Assembly (NCBI RefSeq): GCF_900104745.1
Contig: NZ_LT629732.1
Coordinates: 5,381,981 to 5,445,980 of the forward strand
DNA length: 64,000 nucleotides
Direction: 5' to 3'
DNA from: Actinopolymorpha singaporensis
GTDB taxonomy: Bacteria > Actinomycetota > Actinomycetes > Propionibacteriales > Actinopolymorphaceae
Shown: piece after piece, positions 43,127 to 51,320 of the stretch
Layout of the letters: each line of letters begins with the position of its first letter
How positions within the stretch are numbered: the stretch's first letter is position 1
Program-made: the position numbers and the translations under genes
Notes under the pieces: model-generated
What the model was told of the DNA's origin: nothing
Seen by the model: only the letters and a program-made list of their open reading frames with translations
The model's database searches: none

Positions 43127-43166
43127 CCCGTCGCGTCCCCTGCCGCCGATTAGCCCCGTCCCAGGC

Positions 43167-43628
43167 TCAGCGCGCGCGTACCAACACGGTGCCCGCCAGC
43201 CGGTCGTGCAGGCCGCGGCCGTCCGCGTCCACGACCAGCGGCGGGATCACCAGAAGCACGAGCACCGCACGGACCAGCGAGCGGGCGAAACCCACCGGCC
43301 GGCCGTCCAGACGAGCAACCACCAGGTGCCGCATCCGCTGGCCGATGCTGGCGCCGACGAACGCCGTCATCAGCCAGATCTGCACCCCGAACACCATCAG
43401 CGGGACGAAATCGACGGCTGTCACGGGCGCCTGCCAGACGCTCGCGTCGCGGACCAGTGCGACCGCCACCAGGTTGGCCAGCAACCAGTCGAGGAGCAGG
43501 GCGGTGATCCGTGCGCCCCAGCCGGCCAGCGCGCCGCGACCGTCCTCGGGCAGGCCCAGTCGGTAGCCGGCGTACTGCTGCTCGGTGGCCGCAACCGGAC
43601 CCCGACGAGACCTCTCCTGCTCGGACAT
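43167..43628 (-). CDS. RDD-family membrane protein
   Basis: 153 residues. YRLGLPEDGRGALAGWGARITALLLDWLLANLVAVALV (Arg and Asp of the RDD motif in the first helix), TAVDFVPLMVFGVQIWLMTAFVGASIGQRMRHLVVARLDGRPVGFARSLVRAVLVLLVIPPLVVDADGRGLHDRLAGTVLV. The last segment with Asp-Arg is the family's third signature. Role unknown. Matches mycobacterial Rv2219A by position between DUF4191 and glnA. Confidence 0.9.
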   Translation of the reverse strand: MSEQERSRRGPVAATEQQYAGYRLGLPEDGRGALAGWGARITALLLDWLLANLVAVALVRDASVWQAPVTAVDFVPLMVFGVQIWLMTAFVGASIGQRMRHLVVARLDGRPVGFARSLVRAVLVLLVIPPLVVDADGRGLHDRLAGTVLVRAR

Positions 43629-43789
43629 GCTCCGAGGTTATCCTCCGACACTGGTGGTCCCACGGGGCCGTTGGCGGCGCCCAACAGGCTGTCCGCGGGT
43701 TTCACAGGGCCCCCGCCGCGCCCCTCCGAAGCCCCCGACGAGGTGCAGGGTCGGTGCCCCGCGCCGGGTCCGGGTGCGCCAAACTGGCC

Positions 43790-43827
43790 GTAACACGCGC
43801 GCAACATTGGCGATACGGCAGGGAAAC
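43790..43827 (+). promoter_or_regulatory. GlnR operator upstream of glnA, four half-sites
   Basis: GTAAC (43790), N6, GCAAC (43801), N6, GATAC (43812), N6, GAAAC (43823). This is the full a-b-a-b arrangement, each box five bases with six-base spacers, described for GlnR at Streptomyces glnA (gTnAC-n6-GaAAC). It ends 44 bp before the glnA start. Predicts nitrogen control of glnA by GlnR. Confidence 0.85.
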
Positions 43828-43871
43828 GGCCAGCTCCTAGCGTCGCCTGCCAAGAGACGGAGGAGGGCCGA

Positions 43872-45296
43872 ATGTTCGAAAGCGCCGACGAGCTGTTGGC
43901 ATTCGTACGTGACGAGGGCGTCGAGTTCATCGACGTTCGCTTCTGTGACCTGCCGGGGGTCATGCAGCACTTCAACGTGCCGGCGGGGTCGTTCACCGAA
44001 GACGACATCGCCAACGGCCTGATGTTCGACGGGTCGTCGATCCGCGGCTTCCAGGCCATCCACGAATCCGACATGAAGCTGGTTCCGGACCCGGCGACCG
44101 CGTTCGTCGACCCGTTCCGCGAGCACAAGACGATCGCCATCAACTTCTCGATCGTCGACCCCTTCACCGACGAGCCCTACAGCCGCGACCCGCGCAACGT
44201 CGCCGCCAAGGCAGAGGCCTACCTCAAGGCGAGCAACATCGCCGACACCGCCTACTTCGGACCCGAGGCGGAGTTCTACGTCTTCGACGACGTGCGGTTC
44301 GAGACCAAGCAGAACGCCGGCTACTACCACATCGACTCGATCGAGGGCGCGTGGAACACCGGCAAGGAGCAGGACGGCGGCAACAAGGGATACAAGCCGC
44401 GCTACAAGGGCGGCTACTTCCCCGTCGGCCCGACCGACCACTTCGCCGACCTGCGCGACAAGATGACGGCCCAACTCCTGGCGTCGGGCATCGAGGTCGA
44501 GCGCGCGCACCACGAGGTGGGCACCGCGGGCCAGGCCGAGATCAACTACAAGTTCGACTCGCTGCTGCACGCGGGCGACACCCTGATGCTGTTCAAGTAC
44601 ATCATCAAGAACGTCGCCTGGAACGCCGGCCACACCGCTACGTTCATGCCGAAGCCGCTGTTCGGTGACAACGGTTCGGGCATGCACTGCCACCAGAGCC
44701 TGTGGAAGGACGGCCAGCCGCTGTTCTACGACGAGCTCGGCTACGGCGGCCTGTCCGACATGGGCCGGTGGTACATCGGCGGGCTGCTCAAGCACGCGCC
44801 CAGCCTGCTGGCGTTCACCAACCCGACGGTCAACTCCTACCACCGGCTGGTCCCGGGCTTCGAGGCTCCGGTCAACCTGGTCTACAGCCAGCGCAACCGG
44901 TCCGCCGCGGTGCGGATCCCCGTCACGGGTACGAGCCCGAAGGCCAAGCGGATCGAGTTCCGCGTGCCGGACCCGTCCTGCAACCCGTACCTCGCGTTCG
45001 CGGCCATGCTGATGGCCGGCGTCGACGGCATCCGCAACAAGATCGAGCCGCCGGAGCCGATCGACAAGGACCTGTACGAGCTGCCTCCGGACGAGCACGC
45101 GGCGGTCAACCAGGTGCCGGCCTCCCTGCCGGCGGTCCTCGACCGGCTCGAGGTCGACCACGACTACCTTCTCGAAGGTGGCGTGTTCACCCCGGATCTC
45201 ATCGAGACCTGGATCGACTGGAAGCGCACCAACGAGATCGACCCCGTGCGTCTGCGTCCGCACCCGCACGAATTCGAGCTGTACTACGACATCTGA
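43872..45296 (+). CDS. glnA: Glutamine synthetase type I
   Basis: 474 residues; ATP-dependent amidation of glutamate, central to ammonium assimilation. [18 protein letters not shown] (GS signature 1), [13 protein letters not shown] (metal site), [45 protein letters not shown] (ATP-binding signature), [34 protein letters not shown], and the adenylylation loop [14 protein letters not shown], whose Tyr is the adenylyltransferase target. Ribosome site CGGAGGAGGGCCGA before the ATG. The final codons and terminator are duplicated 1 kb downstream. Confidence 0.97.
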   Translation: MFESADELLAFVRDEGVEFIDVRFCDLPGVMQHFNVPAGSFTEDDIANGLMFDGSSIRGFQAIHESDMKLVPDPATAFVDPFREHKTIAINFSIVDPFTDEPYSRDPRNVAAKAEAYLKASNIADTAYFGPEAEFYVFDDVRFETKQNAGYYHIDSIEGAWNTGKEQDGGNKGYKPRYKGGYFPVGPTDHFADLRDKMTAQLLASGIEVERAHHEVGTAGQAEINYKFDSLLHAGDTLMLFKYIIKNVAWNAGHTATFMPKPLFGDNGSGMHCHQSLWKDGQPLFYDELGYGGLSDMGRWYIGGLLKHAPSLLAFTNPTVNSYHRLVPGFEAPVNLVYSQRNRSAAVRIPVTGTSPKAKRIEFRVPDPSCNPYLAFAAMLMAGVDGIRNKIEPPEPIDKDLYELPPDEHAAVNQVPASLPAVLDRLEVDHDYLLEGGVFTPDLIETWIDWKRTNEIDPVRLRPHPHEFELYYDI

Positions 45297-45402
45297 TCCA
45301 CCCGGCCTGACGGCCGGAGGATCCGAAGAACGGCGGCCGGCCCGCACTCGCCCTTCGTGGCGCGTGCGGGCCGGCCGCCGTTTTCCGCGATCATGTGTAC
45401 CG
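45282..45402 (+). repeat. Left 121-bp direct repeat (3' end of glnA plus terminator), att-like
   Basis: Identical to 46281-46401 except for three transitions. It covers the last four codons and stop of glnA (TACTACGACATCTGA), the spacer and the long terminator hairpin. Identity starts and stops abruptly at both ends, so it looks like a target-site duplication by site-specific integration. Confidence 0.88.
45329..45385 (+). terminator. glnA terminator
   Basis: AACGGCGGCCGGCCCGCAC (45329-45347) pairs perfectly with GTGCGGGCCGGCCGCCGTT (45364-45382) over 19 bp, loop of 16 bases, followed by TTTTCC. The copy at 46328-46384 has one mismatch in the stem. Confidence 0.92.
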
Positions 45403-45581
45403 GACGTGTACCGCTGACCGTCGTATCGGACACAAGGTGCCGGCGATGCTGCGGCTATGACGGCAGGCCTTGGCTCCTCGAGATCTACGCCATCGAGGCA
45501 TCCGGCTGGATTGTCACCCCTGGTCCGGACGGTTACGGATCTCGCCCCCTGGGAAGCTAGCCACCCTGAAGGGAGGCTGTT

Positions 45582-46052
45582 ATGTCCGAATCACGCCCAC
45601 CCTTACCGCCGTTCAGCGAAGAGACTGCGCTGCAGAAGGTGCGGGGCGCTGAGGACGCCTGGAACACTCGCGATCCACAGGCGGTGTCCCTCGGCTACTC
45701 CGTGGACAGCCGGTGGCGTAACCGGGCTGAGTTCGTCAACGGCCGCGAGGAGATCGTCGCCTTCTTGACCCGCAAGTGGAACCGGGAGCTCGACTACCGC
45801 CTGATCAAGGAGCTGTTCGCCTTCACCGATGACCACATCGCGGTGCGTTTCGCGTATGAGTGCCACGACGACTCGGGCCAGTGGTACCGCTCCTACGGCA
45901 ACGAGAACTGGGTGTTCGACAAGAACGGCCTGATGGTGCACCGCTACGCCTGCATCAACGACCTGCCGATCAAGGAGTCTGAGCGCAAGTACCACTGGCC
46001 CATCGGCCGCCGCCCCGACGACCACGCAGGCCTGAGCGAACTGGGAATGTGA
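45582..46052 (+). CDS. NTF2-like (DUF1348) protein
   Basis: 156 residues with the cone fold typical of SnoaL/NTF2-like proteins: [118 protein letters not shown]1348 members are small soluble proteins of unknown function, often stress-related. Good ribosome site AAGGGAGGCTGTT. It is the only intact gene inside the repeat-bounded segment next to glnA, so it is likely cargo of the integrated element. Confidence 0.85.
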   Translation: MSESRPPLPPFSEETALQKVRGAEDAWNTRDPQAVSLGYSVDSRWRNRAEFVNGREEIVAFLTRKWNRELDYRLIKELFAFTDDHIAVRFAYECHDDSGQWYRSYGNENWVFDKNGLMVHRYACINDLPIKESERKYHWPIGRRPDDHAGLSELGM

Positions 46053-46277
46053 TGTGGCCGACGGGAAGCGGACACGGACATTGACGTCTGCCCCATCAAG
46101 GCCGTGAGTACATACCTGGGACACAGCGATCCCGGGCTCACGCTGCGGACGTGCACCCATCTGATGCCCTCCAGTGACGAGCGCACCCGGCGGGCTGTTG
46201 ACGCTGTACTCGGTGTACCCGATGTGAACCGAACCTCCGGCGTCGCCTCATCCTCGCAGGCCAGCGACTCTTCGTAG
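46053..46277 (+). pseudogene. C-terminal relic of a tyrosine integrase
   Basis: Read in frame from 46053 to the TAG at 46275-46277, the sequence has no start but contains VSTYLGHSDPGLTLRTCTHLM then PSSDERTRRAVDAVLGV. This is the C-terminal catalytic part of phage-type integrases: LGHS with the conserved His, then T-Y-T-H where Y is the nucleophile. Here the tyrosine is Cys. The upstream Arg/His catalytic boxes are missing. The stop is 3 bp before the right direct repeat, the usual place of int next to att. Confidence 0.82.
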
Positions 46278-46280
46278 GTC

Positions 46281-46401
46281 TACTACGACATCTGACCCAC
46301 CCGGCCTGACGGCCGAAGGATCCGAAGAACGGCGGCCGGCCCGCACTCGCCCTTCGTGGCGCGTGCGGGTCGGCCGCCGTTTTCCGCGATCATGTGTACC
46401 G
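46281..46401 (+). repeat. Right 121-bp direct repeat of the glnA 3' end, att-like
   Basis: Second copy of 45282-45402, offset 999 bp, with three transitions. It again includes an ATCTGA stop and the terminator hairpin. Directly follows the integrase relic. Confidence 0.88.
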
Positions 46402-46830
46402 ATGCGTACGGCCCCACCGGACCTCAAGCTCGACGGCTTCTCCTGCACATGTCGCCAGCTCGGAGTGCTGGCGCGGCGCCTGCTCGTGGCTCCTGTGGCG
46501 CCCGAGGGCTACTCCTGGCAGATCCCTCATGACCACCGAGGGCCGCGACTAATAGGTTCACGTGACACATCCCTTTTGGCGCGGATGCACCCAATCGCCT
46601 ACTCAGCCGTGAGGGGTGGATTGAATGGATTGCGTCCGAGCGGAAAATTGCCTGTCACCAGGCAAGGGCCACGCAGATTTCCCCCCTTAATCAACCTGGT
46701 TTGGCTTTCGCGAAGGCTCGGGTAGCAGTCTCAAGCAACCATCTGATGGCGAACCAGACTGATCATCACATGACTCGTGATGAGCCAGACAACACTGGTT
46801 ACAACATCTGATACGAACGGGGGAAATTAG
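46402..46830. other. Less GC-rich intergenic region with an operator-like palindrome
   Basis: 429 bp with visibly more A+T than the surroundings, especially 46560-46830. No convincing gene. TCATCAC (46763-46769), 7 bp, GTGATGA (46777-46783) is a perfect inverted repeat 48 bp before the next gene, a possible operator. A GGGGGAAATTA ribosome site ends the region. Confidence 0.5.
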
Positions 46831-47583
46831 ATGGGTAAATCTACCTCACTGCGCATCGCTGGTCTGGCGGTGGCGTGCGGGCTTGCCCTGCTTTCGATGC
46901 CGGGCTCGGCCAGCGCCGCTCCCGCGCCAGCGACCAAGAACGCAGCGGCCGTTAGTGCGGCATCACCGAAGGCGGACGCGCTGCCGATGTGGAAGAAGCC
47001 GAAGAACAAGTTCAACGGCTGTATCGACTCGTCGCAGCAGAACAACGAGAAGTTCGTGGTCTTCGTGCCCGGTACCGACAACGATCTGTGGATCTGGAAG
47101 GAGAACCGCGGCGCCGGTAGTGTCAACCCCTGGGTGCTGTTCACCGAGACGGAGGGAGCGAACCCCATCCCGGAGGGGGTCGTCTGCGCGACGATCACCG
47201 CACATGGCAACAACGTCGCGATCACCATCGTGACCCAGAACGACTCCACGCAGCAGGTCTGGCAGACGGACTGCACCGTCAACCCGGACAACGCTAACGA
47301 CCCGTTCGACCCGAACGAACGCTGCGCGGACTTCGAGGAGCTCACGCCGCTACCGGAGGCCACCGCCTCCGGGCCCGCGCCTGAGCGTGGGCGTGCGTAT
47401 GGGAGTGAGCCTGCGCCTGCGGTCGGCGCCCCCATTGGGCCGAACACCGGTGACGGGGCGAGCATGAGCAGTGGTTCTGGTACCGCGACCACCGCTGGCG
47501 GCGTCTTGCTGGGACTGGCAATCACAGGCGGAGCCCTAGCGCTGCGGCGCCGGCGCTTCAACAGTGACACCACTGCGGCCTGA
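46831..47583 (+). CDS. Secreted surface protein with C-terminal anchor, probable sortase substrate
   Basis: 250 residues. Signal peptide (LRIAGLAVACGLALLSMPGSASA), then MWKKPKNKFNGCIDSSQQNNEKFVVFVPGTDNDLWIWKENRG, VVCATITAHGNNVAITIVTQNDSTQQVWQTDC and ERCADFEEL, an all-beta-looking domain with four cysteines. The end has PNTGDG, a hydrophobic helix (AGGVLLGLAITGGALAL) and RRRR: the layout of a cell-wall sorting signal, with PNTG resembling LPxTG minus its leucine. Codon use is less GC-extreme than neighbours. It is 21 bp upstream of a sortase gene. The extracellular domain is not one I recognise. Confidence 0.75.
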   Translation: MGKSTSLRIAGLAVACGLALLSMPGSASAAPAPATKNAAAVSAASPKADALPMWKKPKNKFNGCIDSSQQNNEKFVVFVPGTDNDLWIWKENRGAGSVNPWVLFTETEGANPIPEGVVCATITAHGNNVAITIVTQNDSTQQVWQTDCTVNPDNANDPFDPNERCADFEELTPLPEATASGPAPERGRAYGSEPAPAVGAPIGPNTGDGASMSSGSGTATTAGGVLLGLAITGGALALRRRRFNSDTTAA

Positions 47584-47604
47584 ACCATCGGCCTGGACTA
47601 CGCA

Positions 47605-48429
47605 GTGCGACACCTACAGTGGTCGGCCCTCCGCCCCGGACATGCGGGGCGGAGGGCCGCCGCATCCCTGACGCTCATGCTCATGGCGGTGAGTGGGCTC
47701 GGGCTGATTGTTTCCGACCAACTCGGTCAGGCGTCGCCACCACCGATGCCGGTGGCGACGACGCCACCACCGGAACCAGCCCCGACAACGCCTCCACCGA
47801 AGCAGGCTGCGACGACGCCTCCACCGAAACCGATCAACACCACAGGAGGGTCCAGTCGTCAGGGGATCGCGTCACCAACGCCTGATCCCATCTCGACGCA
47901 GCTACCGACGACCAACGCGCGGCCTGTCCGACTCGACATCGGCGCCATCGATGTCGCCGCCCCCCTCATCGCGGTAGGTAACGCCCCCGACGGCACCATC
48001 GGCATCCCGCCCGAGAACAAGCCCTATCTCGCCGCGTGGTACAAGTACAGCGCCGCCCCGGGCGAACCCGGCCGTACTGTCATCGTGGGTCATCTGGACT
48101 CGATGTTCAGCCGGACCTACACCGCCGTCTTCTACCGTCTCGGCGCTTTGAAGCGCGGCCAGAAGGTGTCGGTGAGGCGCGCCGACGGAATCGTCGTCGA
48201 GTACGTCATCGACGGCGCATCGCTTCAGTCGAAGGCGAACTTTCCGACTGGCCAGATCTACGGGAAGAGTGAGCGTTCCGAACTCCGGCTCATCACCTGC
48301 GGCGGCACCTACGACAAAGCCACCGGCTGGTCAGGCAACGTCATTATCTACGGCCACATGGTCTCCTGGCACCACGTGACCGCCCCAGAGCGCAAGAAGC
48401 CGATGCACTACGACACGCCGTCGCGATGA
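47605..48429 (+). CDS. Class F-type sortase
   Basis: 274 residues. N-terminal membrane anchor (AAASLTLMLMAVSGLGLIVS), a long Pro/Thr stalk, and a sortase beta barrel: RLDIGAIDVAAPLIAVGNAPDGTIGIPP, GRTVIVGHLDSMFSRTYTAVFYRLGALKRGQKVSV (catalytic His in VGHLDS), and SELRLITCGGTYDKATGWSGNVIIYG (catalytic Cys in LITCGG; the usual downstream Arg is not obvious). Sortases of this class attach surface proteins to the wall in actinobacteria. The GTG at 47605 follows the previous gene by 21 bp, so the two look like an enzyme-substrate pair. Confidence 0.82.
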   Translation: MRHLQWSALRPGHAGRRAAASLTLMLMAVSGLGLIVSDQLGQASPPPMPVATTPPPEPAPTTPPPKQAATTPPPKPINTTGGSSRQGIASPTPDPISTQLPTTNARPVRLDIGAIDVAAPLIAVGNAPDGTIGIPPENKPYLAAWYKYSAAPGEPGRTVIVGHLDSMFSRTYTAVFYRLGALKRGQKVSVRRADGIVVEYVIDGASLQSKANFPTGQIYGKSERSELRLITCGGTYDKATGWSGNVIIYGHMVSWHHVTAPERKKPMHYDTPSR

Positions 48430-48810
48430 ACCATGACCGCAGGCGACGCGCCGCCAGGGGGCGAGGTGACACACCTGTTCTGGACCGCCCCTGTGGAACC
48501 GAGCTACGACCTCCGGGGCAGAGAGAAACTTGGCGCGGGCTGGCGACTCGTATCGCGCGAAGGGTCGGCAGGGTTTGCTCGCCGCCTGACTCGGGTCGCG
48601 GAGACCGGGGGCCGTACGCTTCCGCGGCTCGGGCGGGTTCGTGGCGTTCAGACCAGCACAGCGCGTGGACCGGCGCCCGGCATCAACCGCTGCAAGCCTG
48701 ACGGTTCTGTCGTCGGGCCACGCGCTGAGCGCTGCTTGTACGGTGGAGTTGGGACCCAGGAGATGGTCAAGCAGCCCCATGCTGGCGTTTCTCGTTAAGG
48801 GCAAACGAAA
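48430..48810. other. Intergenic region, no convincing gene
   Basis: 381 bp. Several frames are open on both strands but none has recognisable motifs. The plus frame from 48433 (121 codons) has atypical composition. Possibly decayed coding DNA of the accessory segment. Confidence 0.35.
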
Positions 48811-49215
48811 ATGTATGACGCGCTAACGGTCGAAGTTCTGGATAGAAGTGAGTGCGAGAAGTATCTCCGCGAACGTCTACTCGGCAGGGTCGTATTTGTG
48901 GACTCCTTGATGCTGGCCGTTCATCCGGTCCGCTATGCCGTTGAGGGAAACTATATCCTCTTTCGCACCCCTCACGGTGCGAAACTTCGCGCTGCAGCTC
49001 AGCGCAAGATGCTCGCTTTCGAGACCGATCACATCGATCCGGGCACCGGACACGGTTGGAGCGTCGTCGCGAGCGGCTACGCAGAGCATGTGACCGAACC
49101 GTACGAGATCCAGAGGCTCAGCGACATGGTTCCGATTCTGTGGTCACCTGCAGAAGGAACCGATCTGGTTCGGCTTTTCATAGACATCCTCCAGGGGCGA
49201 AGGTACCGGGCGTAG
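48811..49215 (+). CDS. Pyridoxamine 5'-phosphate oxidase-like FMN-binding protein
   Basis: 134 residues. EVLDRSECEKYLRERLLGRVVFVDSLMLAVHPVRYAVEGNYILFRTPHGAKLRAAAQRKMLAFETDHIDPGTGHGWSVVASGYAEHV is the split-barrel flavin-binding pattern: strand, GRV, then LFRTPHGAKL, and F-E-x-D-x-x-D-x-x-x-x-x-GWSV. Members reduce or bind FMN/F420/heme; exact role unknown. Codon use is less GC-biased than the backbone, which fits the accessory segment. The ATG at 48811 follows AGGGCAAACGAAA. Confidence 0.8.
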   Translation: MYDALTVEVLDRSECEKYLRERLLGRVVFVDSLMLAVHPVRYAVEGNYILFRTPHGAKLRAAAQRKMLAFETDHIDPGTGHGWSVVASGYAEHVTEPYEIQRLSDMVPILWSPAEGTDLVRLFIDILQGRRYRA

Positions 49216-49560
49216 ATATTGCGCCGTACTCCAAGGCGTAACCGATCAACGAGCGTGGGCTGGCCTTCTGTGACGTGGGGAACGCTGGCCCGCGCACCCG
49301 ACGGTGCGTCGACCCGAACCCACGCCGGGCCCGCTCCAACCGATGGTCCTTCTCCGCCTTGATCAGGTCCGGGGTCAACCGTGTGCTGAAAGTGATGCCC
49401 TCGCAGTGGTTCCGGTGCCTCTCGTAGGCAGCCACGCACTTGTGCGACGAACGCACGGGTCCGACGCGGAGTGCTGACGCCGGATGCCCGTGTCTGGGCG
49501 CCTTCCCGGCTGGAATGCTGACGCCGCTTTGGCCATGTGGACCGGATGCGTGGCGGACGG
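49216..49560. other. Intergenic region with a possible decayed gene
   Basis: 345 bp. On the minus strand 49178-49456 an open frame has KCVAAYERHRNHCEGITFSTRLTPDLIKAEKDHRLERARRGF, which looks like protein sequence, but the ends are disordered and no family is recognised. Could be the rest of a gene broken by the integration history of this area. Confidence 0.3.
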
Positions 49561-50472
49561 CTAGGAGGCGCTCTGCGCGACCCAGCGCATCGGGTCACCC
49601 CAGCCGAGGTCGGAGATTCCCGCCGCGTCCAGAGCCAGCGCGACCAGCGTGCGCCGGTGTGCGGCGAAGGTCAGGACATGCGCGATCATGCCGCCGTAGG
49701 TGAACACTTCGGCCGGCTCGCACAGCGCGTCGACGAACGTGTCGTCGAGCCGGCCCCGCTCGGTGGTCTCGACGACGTGCGCGAGGAAGGTCTGGCCTTC
49801 CTCGGCGAGCCGGCGGCGCAGCGAGTCCACCGACTCGTGCTCCTCGACCGACCAGTCATAGGGCCGGTTGGCCATCGCCGCGTTCCACATGCCCATCTGC
49901 CCCACCAGGCGTGACAGCAGGGAGCGGATCGTCTGCCGGTCCTCGTCGACCGACAGTTCGATCACTGCGTCGAGCCGCTCGTCATCGAGCCGGGAGGCGC
50001 GTTCGACCATCTCGCCGACGAGCCAGATGTGGTGCTCGACCATCTTGGTCAGCAGGTCCATCGAGGTCACCTTCTTCTGGGCAGGCAGCCGAAGGCTGCC
50101 GGGTGGGTGGAAGTGCACGTTGCTCGGCCCGTCGAGGCGTAGCCGCGTGGGCCGGGTCCGGTACCGGCCTGGTCCCACTCCGTAGGCCCGGGTGAAGGCC
50201 CGGGTGAACGCTTCGTGTGAGCCGTAGCCGGCCTCGACCGCGACGTCGAGGATGGTGAGTTCGGTGGACAGCAGGCGGTACGCCGCCCGCTCGAGCAGCA
50301 CCCGCCGGCGCAGTGCCGCCGGCGGCTCCCCGCCCGCCGAGGAGACGAGCCGGTCGAGGTGGAACCGGGACAGGTGCAGGCGTGCGGCCAGGTCAGCTGC
50401 GGTGGTGTCGTGGTCGTCGAGCGCGGACGCGAGGACGTCGATGAACCCGAGGAAGTGGTCGGCTGCCGGCAT
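49561..50472 (-). CDS. AraC-type HTH fused to a DinB-like domain
   Basis: 303 residues. N-terminal AraC HTH (AADLAARLHLSRFHLDRLVSSAGGEPPAALRRRVLLERAAYRLLSTELTILDVAVEAGYGSHEAFTRAFTRAYGVGPGRYR). After a spacer, a four-helix DinB/DUF664-type domain: MDLLTKMVEHHIWLVGEMVERASRLDDERLD, RSLLSRLVGQMGMWNAAMANRPYDW, GGMIAHVLTFAAHRRTLVALALDAAG, with three histidines (HHIW, AHVLTFAAHR) in the usual metal-binding arrangement. The fusion suggests a stress sensor or thiol-transferase coupled to transcription control. Confidence 0.82.
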   Translation of the reverse strand: MPAADHFLGFIDVLASALDDHDTTAADLAARLHLSRFHLDRLVSSAGGEPPAALRRRVLLERAAYRLLSTELTILDVAVEAGYGSHEAFTRAFTRAYGVGPGRYRTRPTRLRLDGPSNVHFHPPGSLRLPAQKKVTSMDLLTKMVEHHIWLVGEMVERASRLDDERLDAVIELSVDEDRQTIRSLLSRLVGQMGMWNAAMANRPYDWSVEEHESVDSLRRRLAEEGQTFLAHVVETTERGRLDDTFVDALCEPAEVFTYGGMIAHVLTFAAHRRTLVALALDAAGISDLGWGDPMRWVAQSAS

Positions 50473-50657
50473 GCCTCCATCCTGCAGGTGCCGGAGCTCG
50501 CCGCGTTTGATCGTCGTTGCGCATCGTCGACCCGGAGACGGACAGACTCCTCTGCGAACTCGCCGTCACCTGATACTGACAACCAGTGCTTGACAGCGCT
50601 GCAGCACTTCCCGCGGTCCGCAGCACCTCCAGGTGGAGGACCTCCGCACGTGGCCCC

Positions 50658-51236
50658 TCACGCCTGACGGCTGGACGGCCTGTAGTCCCGCCGGAGCAGG
50701 CCGTAGATGGCGCCGTCGTGGTAGGTGCCTTCCTCCTCCAGGGAGTAGGCCCGGCGTAGGCCTTCACGGTGGAAGCCGAGCCGCTGCAGGAGGCGTACCG
50801 ACTCGTGGTTGTCGGCGATCGTCTGGGCCTCGACGCGGTTGAGCCGCATCCTGGTGAAGCCGAATCGGAGCATCGCGCCGAGCGCCTCCGTTGCGATCCC
50901 ACGTCCCCAGTGGTCCCGGCGAAGGTCGTACCCGGCTTCGGCTCGATGGTGGAACCGCTCCCAGGAGACGAACCCGAAGAGTCCGACGGCCCGGCCTTCT
51001 CCCGAGAGCGTCACGGCCCAGTGGATCGACCTCTGTGCTGAATACTCGCGCCGCAGATCCTCGATCAGCTGCGCCGCTTGCCTCACGTCCCGCATCGGCT
51101 CGGAGTTGTACTTCTGAACCTCCGGATCGCTCCGCCAGACGAACAGGTCCGCGGCGTCCTCGGGCTCGAACTGCCGCAACACCACCCGCTCGCTCGTCAG
51201 CGTCGGAAACGTGGAGAAGTCGAAGGTGTCAGTCAC
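50658..51236 (-). CDS. GNAT acetyltransferase (RimJ-like)
   Basis: 192 residues. LTSERVVLRQFEPEDAADLFVWRSDPEVQKYNSEP, AVTLSGEGRAVGLFGFVSWERFHHRAEAGYDLRRDHWGRGIATEALGAMLRFGFTRMRLNRVEAQTIADNHESVRLLQRLGFHREGLRRAYSLEEEGTYHDGAIYGLLRRDY is the RimJ/RimL pattern, with RDHWGRGIATEAL as the CoA site. The acceptor could be a ribosomal protein or an antibiotic; not known. GTG at 51236 follows AGGAGG. Confidence 0.85.
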   Translation of the reverse strand: MTDTFDFSTFPTLTSERVVLRQFEPEDAADLFVWRSDPEVQKYNSEPMRDVRQAAQLIEDLRREYSAQRSIHWAVTLSGEGRAVGLFGFVSWERFHHRAEAGYDLRRDHWGRGIATEALGAMLRFGFTRMRLNRVEAQTIADNHESVRLLQRLGFHREGLRRAYSLEEEGTYHDGAIYGLLRRDYRPSSRQA

Positions 51237-51320
51237 TCTGCACGCCTCCTGCCGCACCGGTGGTGCGTCGTCTTCTGCCGACAGGTGGTCAGGCTCACTC
51301 AGGTACCCGATGATGGCACC

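Noticed and set aside
46363-46725. Open frame crossing the right att-like repeat
   Set aside because: It begins inside the terminator copy and has no recognisable content.
48433-48798. Possible 121-residue gene between sortase and flavin protein
   Set aside because: No motifs, no ribosome site, mixed composition; other frames are equally open.
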